Position numbers and translations under genes: made by a program | The notes under the pieces: generated by a model | What the model was told of the DNA's origin: nothing | The model's database searches: none | The model's input: the letters and a program-made list of their open reading frames with translations, nothing else | Part shown: positions 27,458 through 35,736 of the stretch, one piece after another | How positions within the stretch are numbered: position 1 is the first letter of the stretch | How the letters are laid out: each line of letters opens with the position of its first letter | Source: JBGPLJ01 sp963826145 | GTDB taxonomy: Bacteria; Pseudomonadota; Gammaproteobacteria; Steroidobacterales; Steroidobacteraceae | Length of the DNA: 64,000 nucleotides | Assembly (NCBI GenBank): GCA_963826145.1 | Contig: CAWGVW010000001.1 | Location: forward strand, 744,001-808,000 | Reading direction: 5' to 3'

Positions 27458-29457
27458 GTGTCGCCCGACAGAAGAACAACGCGAAATCGCACCCTGGTTC
27501 CGACGCTCGCCGCCCTGCCTCGGAGCACCAAGCGTCTGATCATGATCGCCGGCGACGCGATCATGATTCCAGTCGCACTGTGGTCGGCGCTTGTCCTCAA
27601 GTTTGATTCGTTCCAAATCGGCGTCGGCGGCAGCGAGTGGTTGTACGGGGTTGCCCTGCTTGCGGCCCTTCCGGTCTTCGCAAGACTCGGTCTATATCGG
27701 GCCGTCATCCGCTTCATGGGGCCTGCTGCAATGGTTGCCGTCGCTACCGGCGTTACGATCTCGGTGCTACTCCTGGCGCTGTACGAGCGGACGATCGGAA
27801 CACATGAAGTACCCTTGTCGGTGTTCGCCATCTACTGGGCTCTGGCGCTCCTCTATGTCGGCGGCAGTCGATTTCTCGTGCGCCATTTGCTCAACGGCCA
27901 TGACCAAGGCACCACGCGCGTGGCGATCTATGGTGCGGGCGAGGCCGGGGCACAGCTCGCCTCTGCGCTCAAAATGCGTGGCGACTACATGCCGGTCGCC
28001 TACATCGACGACGATCGCAAGCTTCAGGGAAGCTACGTCAACGGCATCGAGGTGTTCGACGCGCGATGAACTCCCGTCGCTCATTGAGAAGCTGAAGATC
28101 TCGCGCGTGCTGCTCGCTCTGCCGCGTGAGTCCCGTCGTCGCCGGCGCGAGATTCTCCGCAATCTCGAATCGCTTCACGTCCACCTGCAGACGGTGCCCG
28201 AGATCAGCGACATCGTTGCGGGCCGCGCGAAGGTTGATGACATTCGGGACGTCGATGTCGCCGATCTTCTCGGTCGCGATTCGGTACCTCCGAACGCGAC
28301 ACTGCTCGATGCGTGCATTCGCGGTCGGGTCGTCATGGTGACCGGCGCAGGTGGTTCGATTGGCTCCGAACTCTGCCGCCAGATCGTGCGGCTAGGGCCG
28401 ACGCGGCTGGTTCTTTTCGAGATGTCGGAGCTTGCGCTCTACTCGATCGACCGCGAATTGCGCTCGCTTGTCGAGCGGATGGAATTGCCGGTCGAACTGA
28501 TTCCGCTCCTCGGCAACGCACACAACAAGTACCGGGTGCGCGAAGTGCTGCAGACCTACGGCGTGCAGACCGTGTACCACGCCGCGGCCTACAAGCACGT
28601 GCCGATCGTCGAAATGAACATGATCGAAGGCATTCACAACAATGTCTTTAGTACCTTGCACACGGCGGAAGCGGCGCTCGAGACCGGTGTCGAGACGTTC
28701 GTGCTCATTTCCACTGACAAGGCTGTCAATCCTACGAACGTTCTCGGCGCCACCAAGCGGCTTGCGGAGCTCGTGCTTCAGGGGCTGCATCGTCACGGAT
28801 CGAAGACCCGCTTTTGCATGGTTCGATTTGGGAATGTTCTCGAGTCCTCGGGCTCGGTCGTTCCACTATTTCGCGAGCAGATTCGGGCGGGCGGCCCGGT
28901 GACGGTCACGCATCCGGAAGTCATCCGCTATTTCATGACGATCCCCGAAGCCGCGCAGCTCGTGCTGCAGGCGGGATCGATGGGCAACGGCGGTGATGTA
29001 TTACGTGCTCGACATGGGTAAGCCCGTGCACATCGATCATCTCGCACGCCACATGGTGAATCTCATGGGGCTCACCGTGCGCGACGAGGAAGATCCGGAC
29101 GGCGACATCGAAATCGAGTACACGGGATTGCGGCCTGCGGAGAAGCTCTACGAGGAGCTTCTGATTGGCAACAACGTCTCCGGCACCGAGCATCCGATGA
29201 TCATGCGGGCGACCGAGCATTCGATGCCGTGGGAAGCGGTGCAGCTCATCCTGGACGAGCTGCTGGTAGCGATGCGCAAATTCGACTGCAAGCGGGCACG
29301 CGAAATTCTTCACCAGGCGGTCGCGGAGTATCGACCGGCGGCGCAGATCGAGGACCTTGTATGGGCGAAGCGCGGCACGCCGCTATTGCCGGATGACGCC
29401 AAGATTGCAGATCTGGCGACCCATCGATCCAGGCAGGGTCAACAGCTGCCGAACTAG
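27458..29457 (+). CDS. Membrane-bound nucleoside-diphosphate-sugar 4,6-dehydratase (PglF/FlaA1/CapD family), two frameshifts
   Basis: About 665 residues once two breaks (near 28066 and 28992) are repaired. Order: four hydrophobic helices (residues ~20-130), a first Rossmann domain (VAIYGAGEAGAQLA), then the catalytic SDR domain: MVTGAGGSIGSELCRQI, YHAAAYKHVPIVEMN (the M/Y/K-variant active site of this family), STDKAVNPTNVLGATKRLAE and VRFGNVLESSGSVVPLF. It would make UDP-4-keto-6-deoxy-GlcNAc, the substrate for the upstream CBS-aminotransferase, so it plausibly supplies step one of the legionaminate route. GTG start 27458 has a strong Shine-Dalgarno sequence. Confidence 0.9.
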
Positions 29458-29460
29458 GGG

Positions 29461-29503
29461 CCCTCACCCCAGCCCTCTCCCGAAAAGCGGGAGCGGGAGG
29501 GGG
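29461..29503. repeat. C/G-rich REP-like hairpin repeat
   Basis: A CCCTCACCCCAGCCCTC-type sequence followed by a stem CTCCCG (29477-29482), loop AAAAG and CGGGAG (29488-29493), then a purine tract. It resembles the short C-rich/G-rich intergenic repeats dispersed in many proteobacterial genomes. Lying just after the dehydratase stop and in front of the convergent toxin gene, it may also stop transcription. Unrelated in sequence to the AT-rich palindromes at 31-50 kb. Confidence 0.5.
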
Positions 29504-29576
29504 GCAGGCCGGCGGGCACATATATAAGAGTGGCCGAAACTGAACGCCAGCTAAACGCGAGCGTTCCCCATTCGGG

Positions 29577-30278
29577 CTAATGGCGTCGCACGAACGAGCG
29601 AAGCGCCGCGAGCCCCTTGCGCAGCGGCGCGGTGTTCTCGATGCCGAGTCCACGGGCGCTCGCGGCCATGAAGTGCCGGTCCTTCCCCAGACGATCCAGA
29701 GCACGGCGCAGCTCGCGCCAGATCACCTGGCCATAGGCTTTCTCGGCGAGCTCAATTCCCGGCGCGAATGCGCGGGTACCGTGATGTGCGGCGAGATAGG
29801 CGAGATCGACGATGTCGCGGGCCTGGGTGGAATCGTCCATGCCGCGATCCGCATTTGCGAGGAGTTTCTCGGCGACGAGACCATCAAAATCGAGGATCGG
29901 CACGCCGAATGGAGATTGTCCGGCCGCCTGCAGTGGGATGCGCGCTTCGCGCAGGATTTCGAGTTTCGTCACGGCGTCGCCAGACTGGATGAATGTGCGA
30001 ATGCCATCGCGATCGGCTCGCACTTCCCGTGCAAGGACCAAGGGCTTTCGCAGGATCTTGCCGAGGGATTCGTTCGTCACGGTTTCCCGCAGGCGCCGGA
30101 AGCCTTCGGTTTCGGCGCAAAGAAAGTCGATGTCGCGCGATTCTCGATATTCATCGAGGAGGAGCGAAATGCAGGTGCCGCCGCCGAAGTAGCAGTGGCT
30201 GGCCGCGAGGAAGCCGCCGTCCATGCTGGCGAGCAGCGCGCCGATGATACGGTGGTGGGGCCGGCGGAATTCACGCAT
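29577..30278 (-). CDS. AbiEii/AbiGii-family nucleotidyltransferase, putative toxin
   Basis: 233-residue DNA-polymerase-beta-like nucleotidyltransferase. Seen: FGGGTCISLLLDEYRESRDIDF, the GG-x-(S/T)...R-x-S-x-DiDF motif of AbiEii-type toxins, with acidic metal ligands in DIDF. Later GVPILDFDGLVAEKLLANADRG and ARDIVDLAYL match the family C-terminal half. Related toxins transfer nucleotides to tRNA or other targets; the target here is unknown. Its ATG (30278) lies inside the last codons of the upstream gene (8-bp overlap), typical of toxin-antitoxin coupling. Confidence 0.82.
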   Translation of the reverse strand: MREFRRPHHRIIGALLASMDGGFLAASHCYFGGGTCISLLLDEYRESRDIDFLCAETEGFRRLRETVTNESLGKILRKPLVLAREVRADRDGIRTFIQSGDAVTKLEILREARIPLQAAGQSPFGVPILDFDGLVAEKLLANADRGMDDSTQARDIVDLAYLAAHHGTRAFAPGIELAEKAYGQVIWRELRRALDRLGKDRHFMAASARGLGIENTAPLRKGLAALRSFVRRH

Positions 30279-30675
30279 GCAGAATGCCCGCGCCGTGCTG
30301 CTGCTTCAGCTGCTCGATCAGCCTGCGTTCCGGAGCGGTCAGCGCTGCCGGGTCGACGAATCTCCAATTGCGCTCGTACAGGCCCAGGGCGTCCCTTGCG
30401 GGCATATAGTCGTCCGCGCGATTCCAGGCAATCTGCTTGAGGAACGGGTAGTCGCTGACGCGGATCACGGCCTGGTCGAGGAGCCGGTCCAGCGTTTCAC
30501 CGAAGCCAGGTGCACGTGCTGCCACGGCCAGCTTGCGCGCGATGGGGTCGGGCAGTTTCAACTGGACGAGGCGCAGACCCGCGCTTGCGTCACGCTCTCG
30601 TTGTTCGCGTTTCGCGCGGCGAAGCTGCTCGGCGCGATCGAAGCGGCTTGTTCTCGGGCGGCCCTGGCGTTTCAT
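30271..30675 (-). CDS. Putative antitoxin partner of the AbiEii-like protein
   Basis: 134 residues, very basic N-terminal third (MKRQGRPRTSRFDRAEQLRR) followed by a helical core. No clear catalytic motif. It precedes and overlaps the AbiEii-like toxin by 8 bp, the order expected for an antitoxin. Its N-terminus could bind DNA for autoregulation. It is not a recognisable AbiEi with winged-helix domain, so the pair may be a variant type; the call rests mainly on context. Confidence 0.6.
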   Translation of the reverse strand: MKRQGRPRTSRFDRAEQLRRAKREQRERDASAGLRLVQLKLPDPIARKLAVAARAPGFGETLDRLLDQAVIRVSDYPFLKQIAWNRADDYMPARDALGLYERNWRFVDPAALTAPERRLIEQLKQQHGAGILHA

Positions 30676-30710
30676 GACGTCAGGATGGTATGTTTATGAT
30701 GTCATGTCAA
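30675..30710 (-). promoter_or_regulatory. Candidate promoter/operator of the AbiEii-like pair
   Basis: On the minus strand a perfect TTGACA lies at 30710-30705, and an 8-bp palindrome TGACGTCA (30675-30682) abuts the antitoxin start codon. No convincing -10 hexamer sits at normal spacing (best CATCCT, three of six), so the promoter call is weak. The palindrome next to the start would suit an autoregulatory antitoxin. Confidence 0.3.
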
Positions 30711-30812
30711 CAAAAAGAACCGGACCTTGTCTTTGGCAGCGGGCGCGAAAAGCCGGCGTTTGGAACCCCGGCGGCAGTTGTGCCGGCACCGGCCGTCCGG
30801 TAACTTCCGGCC

Positions 30813-31355
30813 GTGACCAGCGAACTCGACGTCCTTAAGATCGTTGCCCAGCGCCTCGAGGCGGCCGGTGTGGCTTACATGCTCACTGGCTCGTTTGCGA
30901 TGGCGTACTACACAACGCCCCGCAAGACGCGCGAGCTCGACATCGTCGTGTTGCTGCCGCTGAAGGACGTCACGGCGCTCGCCACCCAGTTTGCCAAGGA
31001 CTTCAATGTCGACGTGGAAGTCGTGCGCAATGCCTCGCGCAGCGAAGGCTTCTTCAATGTCATGCATCTTCCGAGCGCCACCAAGGTGAACTTCATCGTG
31101 TGCAAGAGCGCGGAGTACCGCCGCGTGGAGCTCGAGCGGCGCCGGCGCGTGGCACTTGGTGGTGTCGAATGCTACATCGTGAGCCGCGAGGATCTTATTC
31201 TCTCGAAGCTCGTCTGGGCGCGCGAAACCGGCTCGGAGCAGCAGCAGCGCGACGTGCGGGCCCTGCTCGATGACACCGTGGAGTGGCGCTACTTGCAGCG
31301 GTGGGCGCGCGAACTCGGCGTCGAAGAGGCTCTCAAGAGTCTGCCTGGCGGGTGA
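30813..31355 (+). CDS. Nucleotidyltransferase-fold protein, standalone
   Basis: 180-residue protein. Seen: AYMLTGSFAMAYYTTPRKTR followed by ELDIVVLL, the GS...(D/E)xD pattern of the polymerase-beta nucleotidyltransferase fold, and SREDLILSKLVWARETGS, a helix typical of DUF6036/AbiEii-like relatives. Starts with GTG at 30813. It is divergent from the AbiEii-like pair, with no obvious partner, so it may be a solitary or decayed toxin-antitoxin half. Palindrome A follows 6 bp after its stop. Confidence 0.7.
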   Translation: MTSELDVLKIVAQRLEAAGVAYMLTGSFAMAYYTTPRKTRELDIVVLLPLKDVTALATQFAKDFNVDVEVVRNASRSEGFFNVMHLPSATKVNFIVCKSAEYRRVELERRRRVALGGVECYIVSREDLILSKLVWARETGSEQQQRDVRALLDDTVEWRYLQRWARELGVEEALKSLPGG

Positions 31356-31361
31356 GCCCCA

Positions 31362-31444
31362 CGAAAAAGGGGACAGATTTATTTTCCCGAGTAATTGGCC
31401 GTTATTGGCAAATACGCGGGAAAATAAATCTGTCCCCTTTTTCG
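31362..31444. repeat. RAYT-type palindrome A
   Basis: Perfect 28-bp inverted repeat: left arm 31362-31389 and right arm 31417-31444, separated by 27 bp. The core arm reads GGGGACAGATTTATTTTCCC. It matches the left and right ends of the transposase element at 39.4-40.2 kb, and palindrome G. As RNA it would make a very stable hairpin between the nucleotidyltransferase and ugd genes. Confidence 0.9.
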
Positions 31445-31511
31445 TTTTGCTTTCGCGGCGGTCCTGGGCTAGAGTCCCGCGAAGTTTTCTCAATAAGAAT
31501 CAGCGCATTAC

Positions 31512-32853
31512 ATGAAAATCACGATCTTCGGCTCAGGCTACGTCGGCCTCGTGACCGGAGCCTGTTTTGCCGATGCCGGCAATCACGTGATCTGCGTGGA
31601 TGTCGATGCCGGCAAAGTGGCGCGCCTGCAGAAGGGCGATGTGCCGATCCATGAGCCCGGCCTCGATGCCCTGATCCGCAAGAATTCCGCCGCCGGCCGC
31701 ATGAAATTCACGACGGACGCCGCGGAGGGGGTCGCGCACGGCGTTTTCCAGATCATTGCGGTCGGCACGCCGCCGGGCGAGGACGGTTCCGCCGATCTCA
31801 CCTACGTACTGGCGGTGGCGAACACCATTGGCCAGCACATGCAGGACTACCGCGTCGTGATGACGAAGTCGACCGTTCCGGTCGGCACGGCGGACAAGGC
31901 GCGAGCCGCGGTGCAGGCAGCAATCGCGGCGCGCGGCGTCTCGATCGAGTTCGATATGGTCTCGAATCCCGAATTCCTCAAGGAAGGCGCGGCGATCGAC
32001 GATTTCATGAAGCCGGACCGCGTCGTCGTCGGCACGGACAATCCCCGCGTAACGGAGCTGCTGCGCGCGCTCTACGACCCGTTCCTGCGCAATCACGACC
32101 GGCTCATCGTGATGGACATTCGCTCGTCCGAGCTCACCAAGTACGCGGCGAACGCGATGCTCGCGACCAAGATTTCCTTCATGAACGAAATCGCGAACCT
32201 CGCCGAGCGCGTCGGCGCCGACATCGAGAAGGTGCGCATCGGAATCGGGTCGGACCCCCGCATCGGCTACAGCTTCATCTACCCGGGCTGCGGTTATGGC
32301 GGTTCGTGCTTCCCGAAGGACGTGCAGGCGCTCGTGCGCTCGGCGGACGCGAGCGAATTCGACGCGCGCATCCTCCGGGCGGTGGAGGAGGTGAACCGGC
32401 GCCAGAAGGATTCGCTCTTCAAGAAGGTCTCACGTCATTTCGAGGGCAAGCTCGCAGGCAAGACGCTTGCGGTTTGGGGCCTCGCCTTCAAGCCGAATAC
32501 CGATGACATGCGCGAGGCGCCGAGCCGCAATCTCATCGCGGGCCTCTTGCGGGAAGGCGCAGCCGTCCGTGCGTTCGATCCGGTGGCGATCGATGAGGCC
32601 CGCAAGATCTACGGCGATCGGCCGGACGTCGTGCTGTGCGCGAGTACCGACGAGACGCTCACGGGCGCCGATGCGCTCGTCATCGTCACGGAATGGAAGG
32701 AATTCCGCAGTCCCGACTTTGAACGCATGAAGAAGGAACTGCGCGCAACCGGTGATCTTCGACGGCCGCAATCTCTACGACCCGACCCTCGTCGCGCGCC
32801 AGGGCTTCACGTACTACGCCGTGGGGCGCGGCAAGCCGCTACCAGTCGACTGA
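31512..32853 (+). CDS. ugd: UDP-glucose 6-dehydrogenase, one C-terminal frameshift
   Basis: Oxidises UDP-glucose (or a related UDP-hexose) to the uronic acid. Seen: Rossmann GSGYVGLVTGACFADAGNHV, KSTVPVGT, EFLKEGAAIDDF, the catalytic cysteine in GYGGSCFPKDVQAL, and the C-terminal domain KTLAVWGLAFKPNTDDMREA. Near 32747 the frame shifts; in the next frame VIFDGRNLYDP and the normal ending GRGKPLPVD stop at 32853. Uronic acids made here are plausible targets for the AsnB-like amidases of the glycan locus. Confidence 0.92.
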
Positions 32854-32909
32854 AGTTCTTTGTTCGCCTCTCCGCCGTCTTCGGGCAGTAGGGGTCAGGA
32901 GTGCGCGGC

Positions 32910-34331
32910 ATGCTGATTCCGGTCGTACTCTCCGGCGGCGCAGGCACGAGACTCTGGCCGCTCTCGCGCGAGCTGCATCCGAAGCAGCTGCTGCCGCTCG
33001 TTACGGAACGCTCGATGTTGCAGGACACGCTGCTCCGCGTGCGCGGCATTGCAGACGTCGGTGCGCCGCTCATCGTCTGCAACGAAGCGCATCGGTTCAC
33101 GATTGCGGAGCAGGCGCGCCAGCTCAATGTCGCACCGGCGGCGACGATTCTGGAACCCGTCGGCCGCAATACCGCGCCCGCGGTTGCGCTCGCCGCGCTC
33201 CTTGCGGTGAAGCACGGCGGCGAGGGCACGAGCGCTGCTGACCCAGTGCTCCTCGTGCTGCCAGCCGATCACGTCATCAAGGACGTGCACGCTTTTCACA
33301 CGGCGGTTGGCCATGCGGTCGCGGCGGCGAAGCGCGCGAAGCTCGTAACCTTTGGCGTCGTGCCGACGCACGCCGAAACGGGCTACGGCTACATCCGGCG
33401 CAAGGAAGGGAAGGGGCCGACCTACGATGTGGCGCAGTTCGTCGAGAAGCCGAGCCTCGAGAAGGCGCAGGAATTCCTCGCGTCCGGGCAGTACTACTGG
33501 AACAGCGGCATGTTCGTGTTCCAGGCGCGCCGCTTTCTCGCCGAGCTCAAGCGCCTCGCGCCCGAAATCCTCACGGCCTGCGAGGCGGCGCTTGCAAATG
33601 CGCAGCGGGATCTCGACTTCACGCGCATTCCGCAAGCCGAGTTCGCCGCCTGCCCCAGCATCTCGATCGACTATGCGGTGATGGAAAAGACGGCCGATGC
33701 GGTGGTCGTGCCGCTCGATGCGGGCTGGAGCGACGTCGGCTCGTGGTCCGCCTTGAAGGACGCGCTTGCGGCCGACAAGGAGCAGAACGTTACGCACGGC
33801 GATGTCATCGTCGAAGACAGCTCGGGCTGTTACGTCTATGCCGGGAGCCGGCTCGTCGCGACGGTCGGCCTCAAGGACCACATCGTCATCGAAACCAAGG
33901 ACGCAGTGCTCGTGGTGCCGCGGGATCGGGTGCAAGGCGTCAAAGCCGTGGTCGACCGGCTGAAGAAGGCGAATCGTAGCGAGGCCCTGCTGCACCGGGA
34001 GGTCCACCGGCCCTGGGGCAGTTACGACGGCATCGACTCGGGCGAGCGCTTCCAGGTGAAGCGCCTGACGGTCAAACCGGGCGCCTCGATGTCGCTGCAG
34101 ATGCATCATCACCGCGCGGAGCACTGGATCGTGGTCGAGGGCACGGCCCGCATTACGCGGGGCGAGGAGATCTTCCTCCTCGAGGAAAACCAGTCTGCCT
34201 ACATCCCGATCGGCACGCGCCACCGGATCGAAAACCCCGGCAAAATCACGCTGCAGATGATCGAGGTGCAGTCCGGCTCCTACCTCGGCGAGGACGACAT
34301 CGTCCGCTTCGAGGACAAGTACGGCCGGTAG
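32910..34331 (+). CDS. manC: Mannose-1-phosphate guanylyltransferase/mannose-6-phosphate isomerase
   Basis: Bifunctional AlgA/XanB-type enzyme of about 473 residues. N-terminal nucleotidyltransferase domain: VVLSGGAGTRLWPLSRELHP with the catalytic Arg and a downstream Lys (PKQLLPL), LVLPADHVI, VEKPSLEKA. C-terminal cupin isomerase domain from about residue 355: RPWGSYDGIDSGERFQVKRL and MHHHRAEHWIVVEGTA with metal-binding His. Makes GDP-mannose together with the phosphomannomutase at 35.7 kb. ATG 32910 has AGGAG eight bases upstream and is preferred over the GTG at 32901. Confidence 0.95.
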   Translation: MLIPVVLSGGAGTRLWPLSRELHPKQLLPLVTERSMLQDTLLRVRGIADVGAPLIVCNEAHRFTIAEQARQLNVAPAATILEPVGRNTAPAVALAALLAVKHGGEGTSAADPVLLVLPADHVIKDVHAFHTAVGHAVAAAKRAKLVTFGVVPTHAETGYGYIRRKEGKGPTYDVAQFVEKPSLEKAQEFLASGQYYWNSGMFVFQARRFLAELKRLAPEILTACEAALANAQRDLDFTRIPQAEFAACPSISIDYAVMEKTADAVVVPLDAGWSDVGSWSALKDALAADKEQNVTHGDVIVEDSSGCYVYAGSRLVATVGLKDHIVIETKDAVLVVPRDRVQGVKAVVDRLKKANRSEALLHREVHRPWGSYDGIDSGERFQVKRLTVKPGASMSLQMHHHRAEHWIVVEGTARITRGEEIFLLEENQSAYIPIGTRHRIENPGKITLQMIEVQSGSYLGEDDIVRFEDKYGR

Positions 34332-34336
34332 GTAAG

Positions 34337-34412
34337 AGGGGTCAGAACCAATTACGTTTTGCGTACATGGATTGCCACGCCGCAGTTCAGAACGTAATTG
34401 GTTCTGACCCCT
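34337..34412. repeat. RAYT-type palindrome B
   Basis: Perfect 22-bp inverted repeat: left arm 34337-34358, right arm 34391-34412, 32-bp spacer. Arm core GGGGTCAGAACCAATTACGT. It starts 6 bp after the manC stop. Compared with palindrome A the arm has different bases at many positions, with matching changes in the other arm. Confidence 0.9.
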
Positions 34413-34431
34413 TTTCCGTTAGAATCCGGGC

Positions 34432-35631
34432 ATGAACGCTGTGCCACAGCCCGTCAAACGGGCGGTTCCGCTGCTGGATCTAAAGCCCCAGTACCAGGCG
34501 ATCAAGGCCGATATCGACGCCGCCATCGCGCGCGTCTGCTCCTCGCAGATGTTCATCCTGGGTCCCGAGGTCGAGGCGCTTGAGAAGGCGGTCGCGCAGT
34601 ATTCCGGCGCCAAGTTCGGCATCGGCATGTCATCGGGCACCGATGCGCTCCTCATCGCGCTCATGGCCTACGACATCGGCGCCGGCGATGAGGTCATCAC
34701 CCCGTCGTACACCTTCTTCGCGACTGGCGGCACGGTGGCGCGCACGGGCGCGCGCCCGATCTACCTCGAGATCGACCCGAAGACCTACAACCTCTCGCCG
34801 GCGGCAGTCGAAAAGTTCATCAACGAGCAGTGCGATGTCAGCGCCGGCTTGCTCATCAACCGCAAGACGGGCGGCAAGGTCCGCGCGCTGCTGCCGGTGC
34901 ATCTCTACGGTCAGATGGCGGACATGGATCCGCTCATGCAGATCGCGCGCAAATACGGCCTCAAGATGATCGAAGACGCGGCGCAGGCGATTGGCTCCGA
35001 ATATCCGCGCAATCAGCGCGCGGGATCGTTCGGCGACATCGGCTGTTTCTCGTTCTTCCCGACCAAGAACCTGGGCGGCTTCGGCGACGGCGGCCTCTGC
35101 ACCGCGAACGATCCGGAGGTTGCAGAAAAGCTCAAGATCCTGCGCGTGCACGGCGGCAAGCCCAAATACTTTCATTCGATGATCGGCGGCAATTTCCGGC
35201 TCGATGAGATCCAGGCGGCCGTGCTCAACGTGAAACTGAAGCACCTGGATGCCTGGACGACGGGCCGGCAGCGGAACGCCATGTTTTACGATCGCGCCTT
35301 CGCCGCAGCGAGGCTCGGCGATCGCGTGTCGACACCCGTCGCGCTGCCCGGATACCGCCACATCTACAATCAGTACTGCGTGCGTGTCCCGGAGCGGGAC
35401 AAGATGCGCGCGTATCTTGCGGACTGCGGTATCGGCACGGAAATCTATTACCCCGTGCCGCTGCATCTGCAGAAGTGTTTCGAGTACCTCGGCTACCGGG
35501 AGGGCGACCTGCCTGAATCCGAACGCGCCGCGAAGGAAACGCTCGCGCTACCGATCTACCCCGAGCTCACGAGCGAGCAGCTTCAGCATGTGGTCGACTC
35601 GGTGGCGAGATTTGTCAATGCGGCGGGATAA
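34432..35631 (+). CDS. DegT/DnrJ/EryC1/StrS-family sugar aminotransferase (WbpE/QdtB-like)
   Basis: 399-residue PLP enzyme. Seen: VPLLDLKPQYQAIKADIDAA, SSGTDALLIALMA, the catalytic lysine in FSFFPTKNLGGFGDGG, and GGNFRLDEIQAAVLNVKL. The FPTKNLG variant is typical of enzymes acting on 3-keto nucleotide sugars (WbpE, QdtB) rather than 4-keto ones. It therefore probably makes a 3-amino sugar different from the product of the CBS-fused aminotransferase. Flanked on both sides by palindromes B and C. Confidence 0.9.
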   Translation: MNAVPQPVKRAVPLLDLKPQYQAIKADIDAAIARVCSSQMFILGPEVEALEKAVAQYSGAKFGIGMSSGTDALLIALMAYDIGAGDEVITPSYTFFATGGTVARTGARPIYLEIDPKTYNLSPAAVEKFINEQCDVSAGLLINRKTGGKVRALLPVHLYGQMADMDPLMQIARKYGLKMIEDAAQAIGSEYPRNQRAGSFGDIGCFSFFPTKNLGGFGDGGLCTANDPEVAEKLKILRVHGGKPKYFHSMIGGNFRLDEIQAAVLNVKLKHLDAWTTGRQRNAMFYDRAFAAARLGDRVSTPVALPGYRHIYNQYCVRVPERDKMRAYLADCGIGTEIYYPVPLHLQKCFEYLGYREGDLPESERAAKETLALPIYPELTSEQLQHVVDSVARFVNAAG

Positions 35632-35723
35632 AAAAGGGGACAGAGCCAATTAAGTTTCCAGACCGGGCACACCGATTAGGCAGGTTGGCAGACCTGCAAA
35701 CTTAATTGGCTCTGTCCCCTTTT
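35632..35723. repeat. RAYT-type palindrome C
   Basis: Perfect 26-bp inverted repeat: left arm 35632-35657, right arm 35698-35723, 40-bp spacer that itself holds a GCAGGT/ACCTGC mini-hairpin. Arm core GGGGACAGAGCCAATTAAG. The left arm begins on the base directly after the aminotransferase TAA. The right arm ends just before the GAGAGGA Shine-Dalgarno sequence of the phosphomannomutase. Confidence 0.9.
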
Positions 35724-35736
35724 GAGAGGATTAGTG

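Noticed and set aside
32891..32898. GGGGTCAG before manC as another palindrome arm
   Set aside because: Only eight bases match and no second arm follows; it overlaps the ribosome-binding region, so chance is enough.
32895..34223. 442-codon open frame antisense to manC
   Set aside because: Shadow of manC; no motif, and the manC domains and start are clear.
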